Positions 40,000-50,078 of a DNA stretch of 64,000 nt are shown piece by piece. This stretch comes from Agrobacterium rubi TR3 = NBRC 13261 (GTDB taxonomy: Bacteria > Pseudomonadota > Alphaproteobacteria > Rhizobiales > Rhizobiaceae). The position numbers were made by a program, and so were the translations under genes. The stretch is taken from NCBI RefSeq assembly GCF_000739935.1, contig NZ_BBJU01000014.1, positions 186,001-250,000 on the forward strand, written 5' to 3'. Below the pieces are notes generated by a model, which did not search any database, was not told where the DNA came from, and saw only the letters and a list, made by a program, of their open reading frames with translations. Position 1 is the first letter of the stretch. Every line of letters begins with the position of its first letter.

Positions 40000-41175
40000 C
40001 TACTCCAGCCGCCTCTCACCTGTGGCAAACTTCGCTTTCAACAAGCACTCTTCATATTCCGTATCCGCAGTCGAATCGAACACGATGCCGCCGCCGACGT
40101 TGAAGGTGGCGGCGCCGGTTTCGAACAGGGTGATGGTGCGGATGGCGACGGAGAAGCGCATGTCTCCGGCGGGTGATATGATGCCGATGGCGCCGCAATA
40201 GGCATTGCGCGGGGCGGTTTCCAGATCGCTGAGTATTTCCATGGCCCGCATTTTCGGTGCACCCGTTATCGAGCCGCAGGGAAACAGGGCTGCGAAGATA
40301 TCGGCGATGGAGAGATCGGGTAGGAGCCTGGCGCTGATATGGCTGACCATCTGGTGAACGGTCGGGTAGGTCTCGATCTCGAACAGGCGGGGCACGTCGA
40401 GCGTACCGACCTGCGTGATGCGCGATATGTCGTTGCGCAGCAGGTCCACGATCATGCGGTTCTCGGCGAGCGTCTTTTCATCCTGCAACATGCTCGCGAT
40501 CAAGGCTGCGTCTTCAGCCGGCGACGTTCCGCGCCGGATCGTGCCTTTCATCGGATGCGTTTCGATCCAGCCATCCTTGACCGAGAAAAACAGTTCTGGC
40601 GAGCGGGAGAGGATGACGGGGCCGCAGAGATCGATCAGCGCGCCGTATTTGACCGGCTGACGCTCGATCAGCGACCAGAATGCAGTGAGCGCATCGCCGT
40701 GCCAGCGCGCATGGATCGGCATCGTCAGGTTGGCCTGATAACAATCGCCCTGCCGCAAATGCTGGTGCAGCTTGCCGAACTGTTCGCGGTACTGCGCCAG
40801 CGTCCAGGCGGGTTTGATATCGCTCAGAAAATCATCGACAGGCATCAAGGCTGCGGGAGGTTCGGCGATATCACCTGACGGTGACGTGAAGACGCCGAAG
40901 CAGAGAAGCGGGACATCGCGTTTGACGTCTGCGAGCGGCGCCAGCTTTTTCTCGAAGAGATAGCCTGCCTCATAGGACATGTAGCCAGCGAGATATTTGC
41001 CGTCATCGCGCGCCTGCTGCATGCGCTCCAGTGCGACCGGGAACTCATCAGGCTCATGCGCAAAGATAATGTCTTCCGGTTCAGTGAACAGTGTCACCGA
41101 ACCGGTCGTATCATCGCGGAAGAGAACATAGGGCGCGGTTGGCAATGCGGTCGATCCGGCTGGCGCTCGTTTCAA
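40000..41175 (-). CDS. pabB: Aminodeoxychorismate synthase component I
   Basis: Chorismate-using enzyme of folate synthesis that makes 4-amino-4-deoxychorismate with PabA. It has 391 aa. The chorismate-binding C-terminal half has THPMKGTIRRG near 207, LAENRMIVDLLRNDISRI near 240, PCGSITGAPKMRAMEIL near 302 and FNVGGGIVFDSTADTEYEE near 360. The start is unusual: a TTG at 41175 only 12 bases after the tgt stop and in the same frame, with no clear Shine-Dalgarno. No in-frame ATG exists before the conserved region, so expression may depend on tgt translation. No pabC is adjacent. Confidence 0.92.
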   Translation of the reverse strand: MKRAPAGSTALPTAPYVLFRDDTTGSVTLFTEPEDIIFAHEPDEFPVALERMQQARDDGKYLAGYMSYEAGYLFEKKLAPLADVKRDVPLLCFGVFTSPSGDIAEPPAALMPVDDFLSDIKPAWTLAQYREQFGKLHQHLRQGDCYQANLTMPIHARWHGDALTAFWSLIERQPVKYGALIDLCGPVILSRSPELFFSVKDGWIETHPMKGTIRRGTSPAEDAALIASMLQDEKTLAENRMIVDLLRNDISRITQVGTLDVPRLFEIETYPTVHQMVSHISARLLPDLSIADIFAALFPCGSITGAPKMRAMEILSDLETAPRNAYCGAIGIISPAGDMRFSVAIRTITLFETGAATFNVGGGIVFDSTADTEYEECLLKAKFATGERRLE

Positions 41176-41187
41176 AAGGAAACGATA

Positions 41188-42318
41188 TCAGATTGGATCG
41201 ATATCGCCTTTCGCCCACATTTCAATGGTTTCCGCATAGAAATCGGCAAAGCGGCCTTCTTCGATGGATTTGCGGATGCCCTGCATCAGTTCCTGATAAT
41301 AGGCGAGATTGTGCCAGGACAGCAGCATGCCGCCCAGCGCCTCGTTGGAGCGAGCCAGATGATGCAGGTAGGCACGCGAATAATCACGCGATGCCGGGCA
41401 GTTGGACTGCTCGTCCAGCGGGCGCATGTCTTCGGCGTGGCGGGCGTTGCGAATGTTGACGCGGCCACGGCGGGTGAAGGCCAGACCGTGGCGGCCCGAA
41501 CGGGTGGGCATGACGCAGTCGAACATATCAATGCCACGTGCGACCGACTTCAGGATATCGTCGGGCGTGCCGACGCCCATAAGGTAGCGCGGCTTTTCTG
41601 TCGGAAGGGCAGGCAATGTGATGTCGAGCATGCTCAGCATCACCTCTTGCGGCTCACCCACGGCGAGACCACCCACGGCGTAACCCTTGAGATCGAGCTG
41701 CTTCAGACCCTCGGCGGAGCGAATGCGCAAATCCGGCTGGTCGCCGCCCTGCACGATGCCGAACATGGCCTTGCCCGGCTGCTCACCGAAGGCAACGCGG
41801 CAACGCTCCGCCCAGCGCAGCGACATTTCCATGGCGCGCTCGATTTCCTTGCGCTCGGCAGGCAGCGCAATGCATTCGTCCAGCTGCATCTGGATGTCCG
41901 AATCGAGCATGCCCTGAATTTCGATGGAGCGTTCCGGCGACATGTGGTGCAGCGAGCCATCCACATGGCTTTTGAAGGTCACGCCCTTTTCATCCAGCTT
42001 GCGCAAGCCAGACAGCGACATCACCTGAAACCCGCCGCTGTCGGTCAGAATCGGGTGCGGCCAGCGGATCAGCTCATGCAGACCGCCGAGACGCTGAACG
42101 CGCTCCGGGCCGGGGCGCAGCATCAGGTGATAGGTATTGCCCAGAATGACATCGGCGCCGAGGTCACGCACCTGATCCAGATACATGGCCTTGACGGTGC
42201 CGACAGTGCCGACCGGCATGAAGGCAGGCGTGCGGATGGTGCCGCGTGGCATGGCCACTTCGCCAAGACGCGCGCCGCCGCTGGTTGCTTTGAGGGTGAA
42301 GGTGAAGTTCTCTTGCAT
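41188..42318 (-). CDS. tgt: tRNA-guanine transglycosylase (Tgt)
   Basis: Exchanges G34 for preQ1 in tRNAs with GUN anticodons, the first tRNA step of queuosine synthesis. It has 376 aa with the (beta/alpha)8 barrel motifs [14 protein letters not shown] near 91 (catalytic Asp) and [12 protein letters not shown] near 243. The zinc region is altered: where well-studied enzymes have CxCxxC, this protein reads SNCPAS before [11 protein letters not shown] (near 307-312), keeping one of three cysteines, while the His of SWHNLAYY remains. Start ATG 42318 shares a base with the queA stop. Confidence 0.94.
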   Translation of the reverse strand: MQENFTFTLKATSGGARLGEVAMPRGTIRTPAFMPVGTVGTVKAMYLDQVRDLGADVILGNTYHLMLRPGPERVQRLGGLHELIRWPHPILTDSGGFQVMSLSGLRKLDEKGVTFKSHVDGSLHHMSPERSIEIQGMLDSDIQMQLDECIALPAERKEIERAMEMSLRWAERCRVAFGEQPGKAMFGIVQGGDQPDLRIRSAEGLKQLDLKGYAVGGLAVGEPQEVMLSMLDITLPALPTEKPRYLMGVGTPDDILKSVARGIDMFDCVMPTRSGRHGLAFTRRGRVNIRNARHAEDMRPLDEQSNCPASRDYSRAYLHHLARSNEALGGMLLSWHNLAYYQELMQGIRKSIEEGRFADFYAETIEMWAKGDIDPI

Positions 42319-43400
42319 CAGGTCTTCCGAAAAAGGAGGCTGGAATCGCCATAGGAATAGAAACGGTAGCCGGTTTCGATGGCGTGCCTGTAGGCCTCGC
42401 GCATGGTTTCAAGCCCGCAGAAAGCCGAAACCAGCATGAACAGCGTGGATTTCGGTAGGTGAAAATTGGTCATCAGGATATCGACGGCCTTGAAGCGGTA
42501 ACCCGGCGTGATGAAGATGCCGGTGGCACCGGACCACGGCGCTATCTGGCCATCATCGCGCGCCGCACTCTCGATCAACCGCAGCGAGGTGGTTCCGACG
42601 CAAACGATGCGCCCGCCCCTCGCCTTGACGGCATTCAGTTTGGCCGCCGTTTCCTCAGATACAGTGCCGATTTCGAAGTGCATCTTGTGCTCCTCGGTGT
42701 CGTCGGCCTTCACGGGCAGAAACGTGCCAGCGCCCACATGCAGCGTCACGAAATGCCGCTCGATACCGGCGGCATCCAGGGCTTCGAACAGTGCGGGCGT
42801 GAAGTGCAGACCGGCAGTGGGTGCGGCGACGGCGCCTTTTTCGCGGGCGTAGATCGTCTGGTAATCCGTTTGGTCCTGCGCGTCTTCTGGGCGCTTGGCG
42901 GCGATGTAAGGTGGCAAGGGAATGTGGCCGACGGAGGCGATGGCCTCGTCCAGCACCGGGCCGGAGACGTCGAACAACAGGGTGATCTCACCCTCCTCGC
43001 CCTTCTCCTCCACCGTCGCCTCAAGGAAAGCCAAGCCGCAGGCATTGTCACGCTCGTAGCCGAAGCGAATGCGGTCGCCCTGCTTGATGCGCTTGCCGGG
43101 ACGCGCGAACGCCTTCCAACGGCTGGCATCTGCGCGCATGTGAAGCGTGGCGGACACGGCAGTCTCCGGCGCACCCTCGCGAAGGCGCACGCCCTCAAGC
43201 TGGGCCGGAATGACGCGTGTGTCGTTGAAGACGAGCGCATCGCCCGGTTTCAGGAAGCTGGGGAGATCGAAGACGTTGTGATCCGTCATGCTGTTCGCGT
43301 TCGGATCGACCACGAGCAGACGCGCACTGTCACGCGGGCTTGCCGGGCGAAGCGCGATGTTGTCGTCGGGAAGGTCGAAGTCGAACAGGTCTACACGCAT
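42318..43400 (-). CDS. queA: S-adenosylmethionine:tRNA ribosyltransferase-isomerase
   Basis: Adds the epoxycyclopentanediol group from SAM's ribosyl moiety to preQ1-tRNA, giving epoxyqueuosine. It has 360 aa. Signatures are [30 protein letters not shown] at the start, [11 protein letters not shown] near 57, [10 protein letters not shown] near 192, [14 protein letters not shown] near 218 and [17 protein letters not shown] near 316. It overlaps tgt by one base, so the two queuosine genes are coupled. Its promoter side holds one of the two 117-bp palindromic elements. Confidence 0.96.
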   Translation of the reverse strand: MRVDLFDFDLPDDNIALRPASPRDSARLLVVDPNANSMTDHNVFDLPSFLKPGDALVFNDTRVIPAQLEGVRLREGAPETAVSATLHMRADASRWKAFARPGKRIKQGDRIRFGYERDNACGLAFLEATVEEKGEEGEITLLFDVSGPVLDEAIASVGHIPLPPYIAAKRPEDAQDQTDYQTIYAREKGAVAAPTAGLHFTPALFEALDAAGIERHFVTLHVGAGTFLPVKADDTEEHKMHFEIGTVSEETAAKLNAVKARGGRIVCVGTTSLRLIESAARDDGQIAPWSGATGIFITPGYRFKAVDILMTNFHLPKSTLFMLVSAFCGLETMREAYRHAIETGYRFYSYGDSSLLFRKT

Positions 43401-43452
43401 GATGGGGCTCTTAGAGTTTTCAAGAATAGTCCGGCGCTCCGCTCTCGTCTTC

Positions 43453-43569
43453 CCTCATTCCTGTGCTTGTCACAGGAATCCAGTTGGCGCGCGTCTGCGC
43501 GGCAGGAAGACTCTTTTCAGCCCAAGGACTTGGGCTGGCTGGATTCCTGTGACGAGCACAGGAATGAGG
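43453..43569. repeat. 117-bp palindromic intergenic element, copy 1
   Basis: 31-base outer arms (43453-43483 and 43539-43569) are inverse complements with one mismatch. Each arm is itself a hairpin: ATTCCTGTG / CACAGGAAT around a 5-base loop. Between them are a GC-rich hairpin around GCGCGCGTCTGCGCGG and a hairpin AGCCCAAG / TTGGGCT. Copy 2 at 60693-60809 has the same length and content in reverse orientation. The structure resembles rhizobial palindromic mosaic elements (RIME-like). It lies between ppiB and queA, both minus strand. Confidence 0.85.
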
Positions 43570-43643
43570 AAGCAACGGCACCAGAATATCAAAACCCGCC
43601 CCGCAGTTGCCTGCGAGGCGGGCCAAGTGTCTATATCCTATGC

Positions 43644-44153
43644 TCAGGCCGCAGAAGCAAGGCGGATCGAGACGATGGAATCGGGGTCTTTCACGGGCTC
43701 GCCGCGCTTGATCTTGTCGATGGCTTCCATGCCTTCGATGACCTGGCCCCAGACGGTGTACTGCTTGTTCAGCCATGGGCTGTCGGTGAAGCAGATGAAG
43801 AACTGTGAATTGGCAGAGTTCGGGCTCTGCGAACGGGCCATGGAGCAGGTGCCGCGTACGTGTGGGATAGCGGAAAATTCTGCCTGAAGGTCAGGCTTTT
43901 CGGAACCGCCCATGCCAGCGCGCGAAGGGTTGAAGCTCTCGGAGCCCTTCTTGCCGAACTTCACGTCGCCGGTCTGCGCCATGAAATCGGTGATGACGCG
44001 GTGGAAGACGACGCCGTCGTAAGCCTGCTCGGACACCAGTTCCTTGATGCGGGCAACGTGGCCGGGAGCCACTTCCGGCAGAAGCTGGATCACGACCTTG
44101 CCGGTCGTTGTTTCCATGATGAGGGTGTTTTCGGGATCTTTGATCTCGGCCAT
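43644..44153 (-). CDS. ppiB: Cytoplasmic cyclophilin-type peptidyl-prolyl isomerase
   Basis: Cyclophilin of 169 aa without signal peptide. Active-site features are FHRVITDFMAQTGD near 50-63 (catalytic Arg), SMARSQSPNSANSQFFI near 104-120 and WLNKQYTVWGQVIEGM near 127-142. It is the second of two cyclophilin genes side by side; the upstream one is exported. The pair ppiA-ppiB following coaD and preceding queA-tgt is a common rhizobial order. Confidence 0.94.
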   Translation of the reverse strand: MAEIKDPENTLIMETTTGKVVIQLLPEVAPGHVARIKELVSEQAYDGVVFHRVITDFMAQTGDVKFGKKGSESFNPSRAGMGGSEKPDLQAEFSAIPHVRGTCSMARSQSPNSANSQFFICFTDSPWLNKQYTVWGQVIEGMEAIDKIKRGEPVKDPDSIVSIRLASAA

Positions 44154-44188
44154 GGTATCTCTCCTTTTACGTGGGCATGCGCCCGGTT

Positions 44189-44758
44189 TTATTTCTTGCC
44201 AACGGTGACTTTGACCATGCGGTCAGGATCGGAAACTTCGCCGTTGCCGCCTTTGCCCTTCTTGATCTTGTCCACAAATTCCATGCCGGACACAACCTTG
44301 CCGACCACGGTATATTGGCCGTTCAGGAACGAGCCCTGATCGAACATGATGAAAAACTGCGAGTTGGCGGAGTTGGGGTCCTGCGAACGGGCCATGCCGA
44401 CCGTGCCACGCTCGAACGGTGTCTTGGAGAACTCGGCTGGCAGATCCGGCAGGTCGGAACCGCCTGTGCCTGCGCGCTGGGCGTTGAAGGATTTGCTCAT
44501 ATTGCCGTACTGCACATCACCCGTCTGGGCCATGAAGCCGGGAATGACGCGGTGGAAAGCGACATTGTCATAAGCACCCTTCTCGGCCAGCGCCTTGATC
44601 TGCGCAACGTGCTTGGGCGCGACTTCCGGCATAAGCTGGATAACCACGGGGCCGTCCTTCAGCTGGATGGTGAGGAATTCCGCAGCCGAAGCAAAGGTGC
44701 TGGCGGCGATGGCGCTGACGAACAGGGCGCCTGCAAAGGCAAATCGAAGCAGTTTCAT
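44189..44758 (-). CDS. ppiA: Periplasmic cyclophilin-type peptidyl-prolyl isomerase
   Basis: Cyclophilin of 189 aa with a Sec signal peptide (about 1-25, ending TFASA). The mature domain has FHRVIPGFMAQTGD near 68-81, MARSQDPNSANSQFFI near 122-137 and FLNGQYTVVGKVVSGM. It probably helps fold exported proteins. It lies 35 bases before ppiB and is very similar to it, consistent with an old duplication in which one copy gained export. Confidence 0.93.
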   Translation of the reverse strand: MKLLRFAFAGALFVSAIAASTFASAAEFLTIQLKDGPVVIQLMPEVAPKHVAQIKALAEKGAYDNVAFHRVIPGFMAQTGDVQYGNMSKSFNAQRAGTGGSDLPDLPAEFSKTPFERGTVGMARSQDPNSANSQFFIMFDQGSFLNGQYTVVGKVVSGMEFVDKIKKGKGGNGEVSDPDRMVKVTVGKK

Positions 44759-44786
44759 CGGATTGGCTCCAGAATATTGGCTGAGA

Positions 44787-45281
44787 CTAGCGTTTCAGCT
44801 TGCTGTTGAGGGCGTGCAACACGGCTTTCGGCACGAAAGTCTCCACATTACCGCCCATTGCGGCGATCTGACGAACCAATGTGGCGGTAATGGGCCGCGA
44901 TGCCGTGCCGGCGGGTAGAAAAACAGTCTGAATATCGGGCGCCATCTGCCGGTTCATGCCTGACATCTGCATTTCGTAATCCAGATCGGTGCCATCCCGC
45001 AGGCCGCGAACGAGAAGTGTCGCGCCATGTTCGCGGGCGGCATCCACCACCAGATTGGCAAAGGAAACGACGCGCAGACGATCGACGGCATCCGGCACCA
45101 CGTCATTCAAAGCAAGACGAATGAGCTCTGCTCTTTCTTCAAAGCTGAACATAGGCGCCTTGCCGGGATGAATACCAATAGCAACGATGACCTTCGACGC
45201 AACATTGAGCGACTGGATCAACACGTCCAGATGTCCGTTGGTCATCGGATCGAACGATCCGGGGTAAAAGGCAATCGTCAT
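44787..45281 (-). CDS. coaD: Phosphopantetheine adenylyltransferase
   Basis: Fourth step of coenzyme A synthesis: joins ATP and 4'-phosphopantetheine to dephospho-CoA. It has 164 aa, the usual size. The nucleotidyltransferase motif [16 protein letters not shown] (5-20, with the TxGH-type NGH) and [21 protein letters not shown] near 88-108 are diagnostic. First gene of the minus-strand series coaD-ppiA-ppiB-queA-tgt-pabB. Confidence 0.96.
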   Translation of the reverse strand: MTIAFYPGSFDPMTNGHLDVLIQSLNVASKVIVAIGIHPGKAPMFSFEERAELIRLALNDVVPDAVDRLRVVSFANLVVDAAREHGATLLVRGLRDGTDLDYEMQMSGMNRQMAPDIQTVFLPAGTASRPITATLVRQIAAMGGNVETFVPKAVLHALNSKLKR

Positions 45282-45479
45282 ATCGCTCCCGATACTGAAC
45301 GTTGGTTGTGCCGCCTTTTGTCATGGAAGACGGGTCTTCGCAAGACCACAGGGGTGCCTCACAGACCGGACAGGCGGGTGAACATCACATGAATGCATCG
45401 TTCAGCGCGGCTTCAAAGCGCATCGCTATAACGGTCTCATCGAATGGCAAACGGGCAAGCAGCCCAATCGGAGACGGAA

Positions 45480-45548
45480 ATGCTGGTGTTCATGATGATC
45501 CTAACAATCGCGACATCCTTCGTCGTTGAATATGTCTTTATGGATTGA
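45480..45548 (+). CDS. Putative 22-aa membrane peptide
   Basis: A 22-codon frame beginning ATG CTG GTG with GGAGACGGAA immediately before it. The peptide is almost wholly hydrophobic (MLVFMMILTIATSF...) and ends in a short acidic tail (YVFMD), the form of single-helix small membrane proteins. It is the first of three such small frames in the otherwise gene-free kilobase between coaD and ppiD. Unrecognised; too short for statistical support. Confidence 0.35.
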   Translation: MLVFMMILTIATSFVVEYVFMD

Positions 45549-45689
45549 CGTGAACTGCCGATTTTCTGAACGCCAGATGAACGAAGCATTCAACAAGGCT
45601 TCAGAGGCGAAATGCTAATCGATTTTTAATAATAACGCGGAACTGGATCAGAGATCACGCGTTCAGATCGCAGTTAAAGGAACGAACAC

Positions 45690-45869
45690 ATGTTTACCAA
45701 AGCAAATCAGTCTACGTCTTCCAAGATTGGCGTTATCAGCACGGCATGGACAATGTTGGTTATCGCGATGGTAGCAACAACGCTCAGCCTTTACGGTCAA
45801 AAGCCGCAAGACAACGCTTCTGACTTCCCACAGCTGACTTCCCGCACTCAGTACATGAACTATTACTGA
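45690..45869 (+). CDS. Putative 59-aa single-pass membrane protein
   Basis: Frame of 59 codons from ATG 45690, with AAAGGAAC eight bases upstream. Residues 1-12 are polar and basic, about 16-36 form one hydrophobic helix (VISTAWTMLVIAMVATTLSL), and the last 23 are polar, ending in Tyr-Tyr. No family recognised. It precedes a second small membrane frame by 42 bases, and a terminator follows both, suggesting a two- or three-gene transcript. Confidence 0.6.
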   Translation: MFTKANQSTSSKIGVISTAWTMLVIAMVATTLSLYGQKPQDNASDFPQLTSRTQYMNYY

Positions 45870-45911
45870 TCAAGCGGGAGTGATTAGCAATCACTTCTGG
45901 AGTGAAATGCC

Positions 45912-46046
45912 ATGATTACTGTCCTAACCTTGTTAGCAGCCCTGATTAGTATCATGTTCGTGGCATCTGTAATCTCCGTGGTGGTGGAATCACGCAAGGA
46001 AGATGAGGATTTCAAGGTTCTCTTGGAGCGACGCAAATCCTTCTGA
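45912..46046 (+). CDS. Putative 44-aa single-pass membrane protein
   Basis: Frame of 44 codons from ATG 45912, with CTGGAG about 10 bases upstream. A hydrophobic helix (about 2-25) is followed by a charged C-terminal tail (VESRKEDEDFKVLLERRKSF), so the tail should face the cytoplasm. No family recognised. The terminator 45 bases after its stop supports it as the end of a transcription unit. Confidence 0.55.
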   Translation: MITVLTLLAALISIMFVASVISVVVESRKEDEDFKVLLERRKSF

Positions 46047-46090
46047 CGACGGGCTATCCAATTCATTTCAGATGATCCAAAGTGCACGGA

Positions 46091-46118
46091 AGCCGCCCTT
46101 TCAAGAGGCGGCTTTTTC
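46091..46118 (+). terminator. Rho-independent terminator after the small-ORF cluster
   Basis: AGCCGCC (46091-46097) and GGCGGCT (46107-46113) form a 7-bp stem with a 9-base loop, followed by a T-run. No larger gene ends nearby on the plus strand, so this supports real transcription of the small frames upstream. Confidence 0.85.
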
Positions 46119-46323
46119 GTTTTTGGGCTTCAGTTCCAATAAATTGCTTGCTCACTCGACTGTTGTAACAGTCGAAGATCGCTGTTTGAGGCAAGATACT
46201 CACGCCATCGTTTGCCATCGCGCTCTTTTCAGCGGAATTTAGCCTTCAATTTCAAAGTGGATTGATTTAAGGAAGCCCCACAGACCCGGCGTAACGGGCG
46301 AATATTGTGAGGTTTGCATAACG

Positions 46324-48216
46324 ATGCTCGATTCCCTGAGAAATGCTTCTCGTACTCTGGCAGCAAAAATTCTGCTTTTGCTCCTCGTCCTGTCCTTCGG
46401 CGTGTGGGGCGTATCCGCATCTCTGGTTTCGAGCAACTCGCGCGATGTCATGACGGTTGGCGATCAGAGCGTGACGCCCAACGAGTTCCGCTTCGCCTAT
46501 CAGCGCCAGATGGCCGATGTCGGTCGCCAGTTCGGCACACGCCTTACGACTGAACAGGCAAAGGCCTTTGGGATCGACCGTCAGGTCTTCAGCCAGCTTG
46601 CTGCCGGTGCGGCGTTGGACGAACTCGCATCGAAGATGAACCTCGGACTATCCGAAGATCGTCTTGCGACGCTGATCTCCGAGGATCCATCGTTCAAATC
46701 CTCCACTGGCCAGTTTGATCGCAACCTGTTCAGCCAGCGTCTGCGCAGCGCCGGTTTCAACGAAGATGATTACGTGAAGGAACGCAGCAAGGTTGCCGTG
46801 CGCGGTCAGATCGTGGATGCCGTGTCCGATGGCTTCAAGCCGCCACAGGTTCTCGTTGATGCGCTGAAGCAGTATCGCGACGAACAGCGCTCCATCGAAT
46901 ATATCCTGCTCTCCAACGCCAATATCGATCCTGTCAAAGCACCGGGCGACGATGTGCTTGCCGCATGGTTCGAAAAGAACAAGGACAAGTACCGCGCGCC
47001 GGAATATCGCAAGTTCAGCTATGTGAAGCTTGAGCCAACCGATATCGCCGATCAGGGCGCTATCACCGACCAGCAGATTTCCGATTATTACGAAGGCCAC
47101 AAAGACAATTTCCGAACCGCTGGACGTCGCACCATCGAGCAGCTGACATTTACCGACAAGGAAATGGCCGAAGCCGCTGCTGCGCAAATCCGTGCCGGCA
47201 CCACGACATACGATCAGGTCGTCAAAGACCAGGGCAAACAGCCCGCTGACGTGACTCTTGGTGAATTCACCAGGGACACGGTTCCTGACCAGTCGGTTGC
47301 CGAGGCGGCCTTTGCAATCCAGAAGGATGGAGGCGTTTCGTCCGTGGTCGACGGGTCCTTCGGACCGGTCATACTGCGCGTCACCGGTATCAAGAACGAA
47401 AGCATGAAGACGCTGGACGAGGCGAAGGAAGAGATTCGCACCAATCTCGCCACGACCAAGGCCGCAGAAGAGATGAACGCCGTTCACGACCGTTACGAAG
47501 ATTTGCGCGGCGGCGGTTCGTCCTTGGCGGATGCCGCAACGCAGCTGAACCTCAAGACTGTCACCGTCAACGCCATCGACGCCAATGGTGAAGATGAAAA
47601 GGGCAACCCGGTCGAAGGCCTGCCGACATCTGAACTGGTGGCGGAAGTGTTCAAGGCCGAACAGGGCGTGGATGCGCCTGCCGTCAACATCGGCCGAGAG
47701 GGCTATGTCTGGTTCGATCTTCAGCAGATCACACCACCGCGCGACAGAACACTCGACGAGGTCAAGGAACAGGTCGTTGCCGACTGGACAGCCGAACAGC
47801 AGCGCACCGCCCTTGCCGCGAAGGCTGATGAGTTGAAGGCACGCGCCGAAAAAGGCGAAACGCTGGCCACGATTGCTGGTGAGATGGGCCTTGCCGTGGA
47901 AACCAAGATGGGCCTTCGCCGCACCAGTGAAGATGCGTTGCTTGGCCAGCAGGCAGTTACAGCCGCATTTGCGGGCGCAAACGGCCTTGTTGGCACAGCG
48001 CCGGATGCAGATGGCTCCAGCCGCGTTCTGTTCAAGGTCACGGATGTCAACACCACCAAGCCATCCGACGCACTCGACAACAACGACCAGCAGATCACCG
48101 CCATGGCAACCGCCGCTGGCGACGATATGCTCGACCAGATGGTTAGCCGTCTTCAGAACGATTATGGTGTATCCATCAATCAGGCTGTCGCCGACCAGGC
48201 CTTGACCGGATACTAA
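46324..48216 (+). CDS. ppiD: PpiD-type membrane-anchored periplasmic folding factor (SurA/parvulin)
   Basis: Chaperone of 630 aa anchored by one N-terminal helix (about 12-36, [20 protein letters not shown]), with the rest in the periplasm. Residues 40-190 form a SurA-like chaperone domain, and the parvulin domain lies near 240-360 ([37 protein letters not shown]). Helps newly exported proteins leave the Sec channel. It precedes trpD by 23 bases on the same strand; ppiD before trpDC is frequent in rhizobia. Confidence 0.9.
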   Translation: MLDSLRNASRTLAAKILLLLLVLSFGVWGVSASLVSSNSRDVMTVGDQSVTPNEFRFAYQRQMADVGRQFGTRLTTEQAKAFGIDRQVFSQLAAGAALDELASKMNLGLSEDRLATLISEDPSFKSSTGQFDRNLFSQRLRSAGFNEDDYVKERSKVAVRGQIVDAVSDGFKPPQVLVDALKQYRDEQRSIEYILLSNANIDPVKAPGDDVLAAWFEKNKDKYRAPEYRKFSYVKLEPTDIADQGAITDQQISDYYEGHKDNFRTAGRRTIEQLTFTDKEMAEAAAAQIRAGTTTYDQVVKDQGKQPADVTLGEFTRDTVPDQSVAEAAFAIQKDGGVSSVVDGSFGPVILRVTGIKNESMKTLDEAKEEIRTNLATTKAAEEMNAVHDRYEDLRGGGSSLADAATQLNLKTVTVNAIDANGEDEKGNPVEGLPTSELVAEVFKAEQGVDAPAVNIGREGYVWFDLQQITPPRDRTLDEVKEQVVADWTAEQQRTALAAKADELKARAEKGETLATIAGEMGLAVETKMGLRRTSEDALLGQQAVTAAFAGANGLVGTAPDADGSSRVLFKVTDVNTTKPSDALDNNDQQITAMATAAGDDMLDQMVSRLQNDYGVSINQAVADQALTGY

Positions 48217-48239
48217 GCCGCAATTGGGGACATGAGGAC

Positions 48240-49253
48240 ATGGCTGACTTGAAGCCGCTGATTGCGAAGGTGGCCAACGGCGAAAGCCTGAACCGCGAAG
48301 AAGCGCGGCAGGCCTTCGACGTGCTGATGTCCGGCGAGGCGACGCCATCGCAGATCGGTGCCTTTCTCATGGCCCTGCGGGTGCGTGGCGAAACGGTGGA
48401 TGAAATCGTAGGTGCCGTGTCCTCCATGCGCTCGCGCATGCTGCCGGTCACCGCGCCTGCCGATGCCATCGATATTGTCGGCACGGGCGGCGATGGCCTT
48501 GGCACTTACAACATCTCCACTCTCGCCTCCATCATCGTGGCAGGCACCGGCGTTCCGGTTGCCAAGCACGGCAACCGCGCTTTGAGTTCCAAGTCGGGTA
48601 CGGCGGATGCGCTGTCGGCACTTGGCTTGAAGCTGGATATCGGCCCCGAACTGATCAGCCGCTGCATCCATCAAGCGGGCATTGGTTTCATGTTCGCGCA
48701 GCTTCACCATTCCGCCATGCGCCATGTCGGCCCAACGCGGGTGGAGCTTGGGACACGCACGGTTTTCAACCTTCTCGGCCCCTTGTCCAATCCGGCAGGC
48801 GCGACGAAGCAATTGCTTGGCGTATTTTCACCGCACTGGCTGGTGCCGCTGGCAGAAGTGCTGCGTGATCTGGGCTCGGAAAGTGTCTGGGTCATGCATG
48901 GCGATGGTCTGGATGAAATCACCACCACCGGCACCACCCATGTCGCCGCGCTGGAATCTGGCAAGATCAGAACATTCGATCTGACGCCGAAGGATTTTGG
49001 TGTCGATACCGCCAGCATCGATGATCTCAAGGGCGGGGATGGCGTTTTCAATGCAGCGGCGTTGCGTGACGTTTTGAGCGGGTGCAAGAACGCTTACCGC
49101 GATGTATCGCTGTGCAATGCTGCCGCTGCCCTTGTTGTTGCTGGCAAGACCGAAACACTGATGGATGGCATGAGACTTGCGAGCGCCTCTCTGGATGAAG
49201 GCAAGGCCGCTGCCGCGCTGGACAGACTGGTTGCTGTTTCGAACGAAGAATAG
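48240..49253 (+). CDS. trpD: Anthranilate phosphoribosyltransferase
   Basis: Second step of tryptophan synthesis: transfers phosphoribose from PRPP to anthranilate. It has 337 aa. Signatures are [18 protein letters not shown] near 79-96 (PRPP binding), [21 protein letters not shown] near 107-127 and [17 protein letters not shown] near 150-166. Followed by trpC after nine bases; trpE/G and trpFBA lie elsewhere, the usual split arrangement in rhizobia. Confidence 0.96.
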   Translation: MADLKPLIAKVANGESLNREEARQAFDVLMSGEATPSQIGAFLMALRVRGETVDEIVGAVSSMRSRMLPVTAPADAIDIVGTGGDGLGTYNISTLASIIVAGTGVPVAKHGNRALSSKSGTADALSALGLKLDIGPELISRCIHQAGIGFMFAQLHHSAMRHVGPTRVELGTRTVFNLLGPLSNPAGATKQLLGVFSPHWLVPLAEVLRDLGSESVWVMHGDGLDEITTTGTTHVAALESGKIRTFDLTPKDFGVDTASIDDLKGGDGVFNAAALRDVLSGCKNAYRDVSLCNAAAALVVAGKTETLMDGMRLASASLDEGKAAAALDRLVAVSNEE

Positions 49254-49262
49254 GGCACGTGG

Positions 49263-50078
49263 ATGAGCGACATTCTGAAAAAGATCGAAGCCTACAAGCG
49301 CGAAGAGATTGCTGCTGCCAATGCGCGTGTTTCGCTTGCTGATCTCAAAGCCATGGCAGCCGATCAGACAGCGCCGCGTGGTTTCTATCAGGCGCTCAAG
49401 CGTCGACAGGACAACGGTGCGTTCGGCCTGATTGCCGAAATCAAGAAAGCCAGCCCTTCCAAAGGCCTCATCCGCCCTGACTTCGATCCGCCAGCGCTGG
49501 CCAAGGCCTATGAAGCCGGTGGTGCGGCCTGCCTCTCCGTGCTGACGGACACGCCAAGCTTTCAAGGCGCACCGGAATTTCTGACGAACGCCCGCAACGC
49601 CTGCGCCCTGCCCGCGCTGCGCAAGGATTTCATGTTCGAAACCTATCAGGTGCACGAAGCACGCGCCTGGGGTGCAGACTGTATTCTTCTCATCATGGCG
49701 TCACTTTCCGATGACGAGGCGAAGCGTCTTGAGGACGAGGCGTTCTCGCTGGGCATGGATGTTCTTGTTGAAGTGCATGACGAGGAAGAGACCGAGCGTG
49801 CGCTGAAGCTCGCCTCGCCGCTGCTGGGCATCAACAACCGCAACCTGCGCACCTTCGAGGTCAGCCTTGAGGTCAGCGAGCGTCTGGCAAAGCTGGTGCC
49901 GCAGGACAAGCTGCTGGTGGGCGAAAGCGGTGTCTTTACGTTCGAGGATTGCACCCGCCTTCAGGCTTCGGGCATCACCACCTTCCTGGTGGGCGAAAGC
50001 CTGATGCGCAAGGACGACGTGACCGCCGCCACACGCATGCTGCTGACGGGCCGCAACGACGTTATGGCTGCGGAATGA
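49263..50078 (+). CDS. trpC: Indole-3-glycerol phosphate synthase
   Basis: Fourth step of tryptophan synthesis, closing the indole ring. It has 271 aa, monofunctional (not fused to TrpF). The (beta/alpha)8 barrel motifs are present: [20 protein letters not shown] near 58-77 (catalytic Glu and Lys), [16 protein letters not shown] near 90, [29 protein letters not shown] near 118-146 and [12 protein letters not shown] near 188. Its stop overlaps the moaC start by four bases. Confidence 0.96.
   Translation: MSDILKKIEAYKREEIAAANARVSLADLKAMAADQTAPRGFYQALKRRQDNGAFGLIAEIKKASPSKGLIRPDFDPPALAKAYEAGGAACLSVLTDTPSFQGAPEFLTNARNACALPALRKDFMFETYQVHEARAWGADCILLIMASLSDDEAKRLEDEAFSLGMDVLVEVHDEEETERALKLASPLLGINNRNLRTFEVSLEVSERLAKLVPQDKLLVGESGVFTFEDCTRLQASGITTFLVGESLMRKDDVTAATRMLLTGRNDVMAAE

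Noticed and set aside
43453-43569. CRISPR or insertion-sequence remnant
   Set aside because: There are no regularly spaced repeats or transposase sequence; the structure is one nested palindrome repeated once elsewhere.
41056-43808. Long plus-strand frames (432 and 449 codons) opposite tgt and queA
   Set aside because: Both are shadows of the strongly supported queuosine genes and one runs into the palindromic element.
46648-48348. 566-codon minus-strand frame opposite ppiD
   Set aside because: Antisense shadow; composition is rich in Cys, His and Arg and no motif is seen, while ppiD is a clear chaperone.
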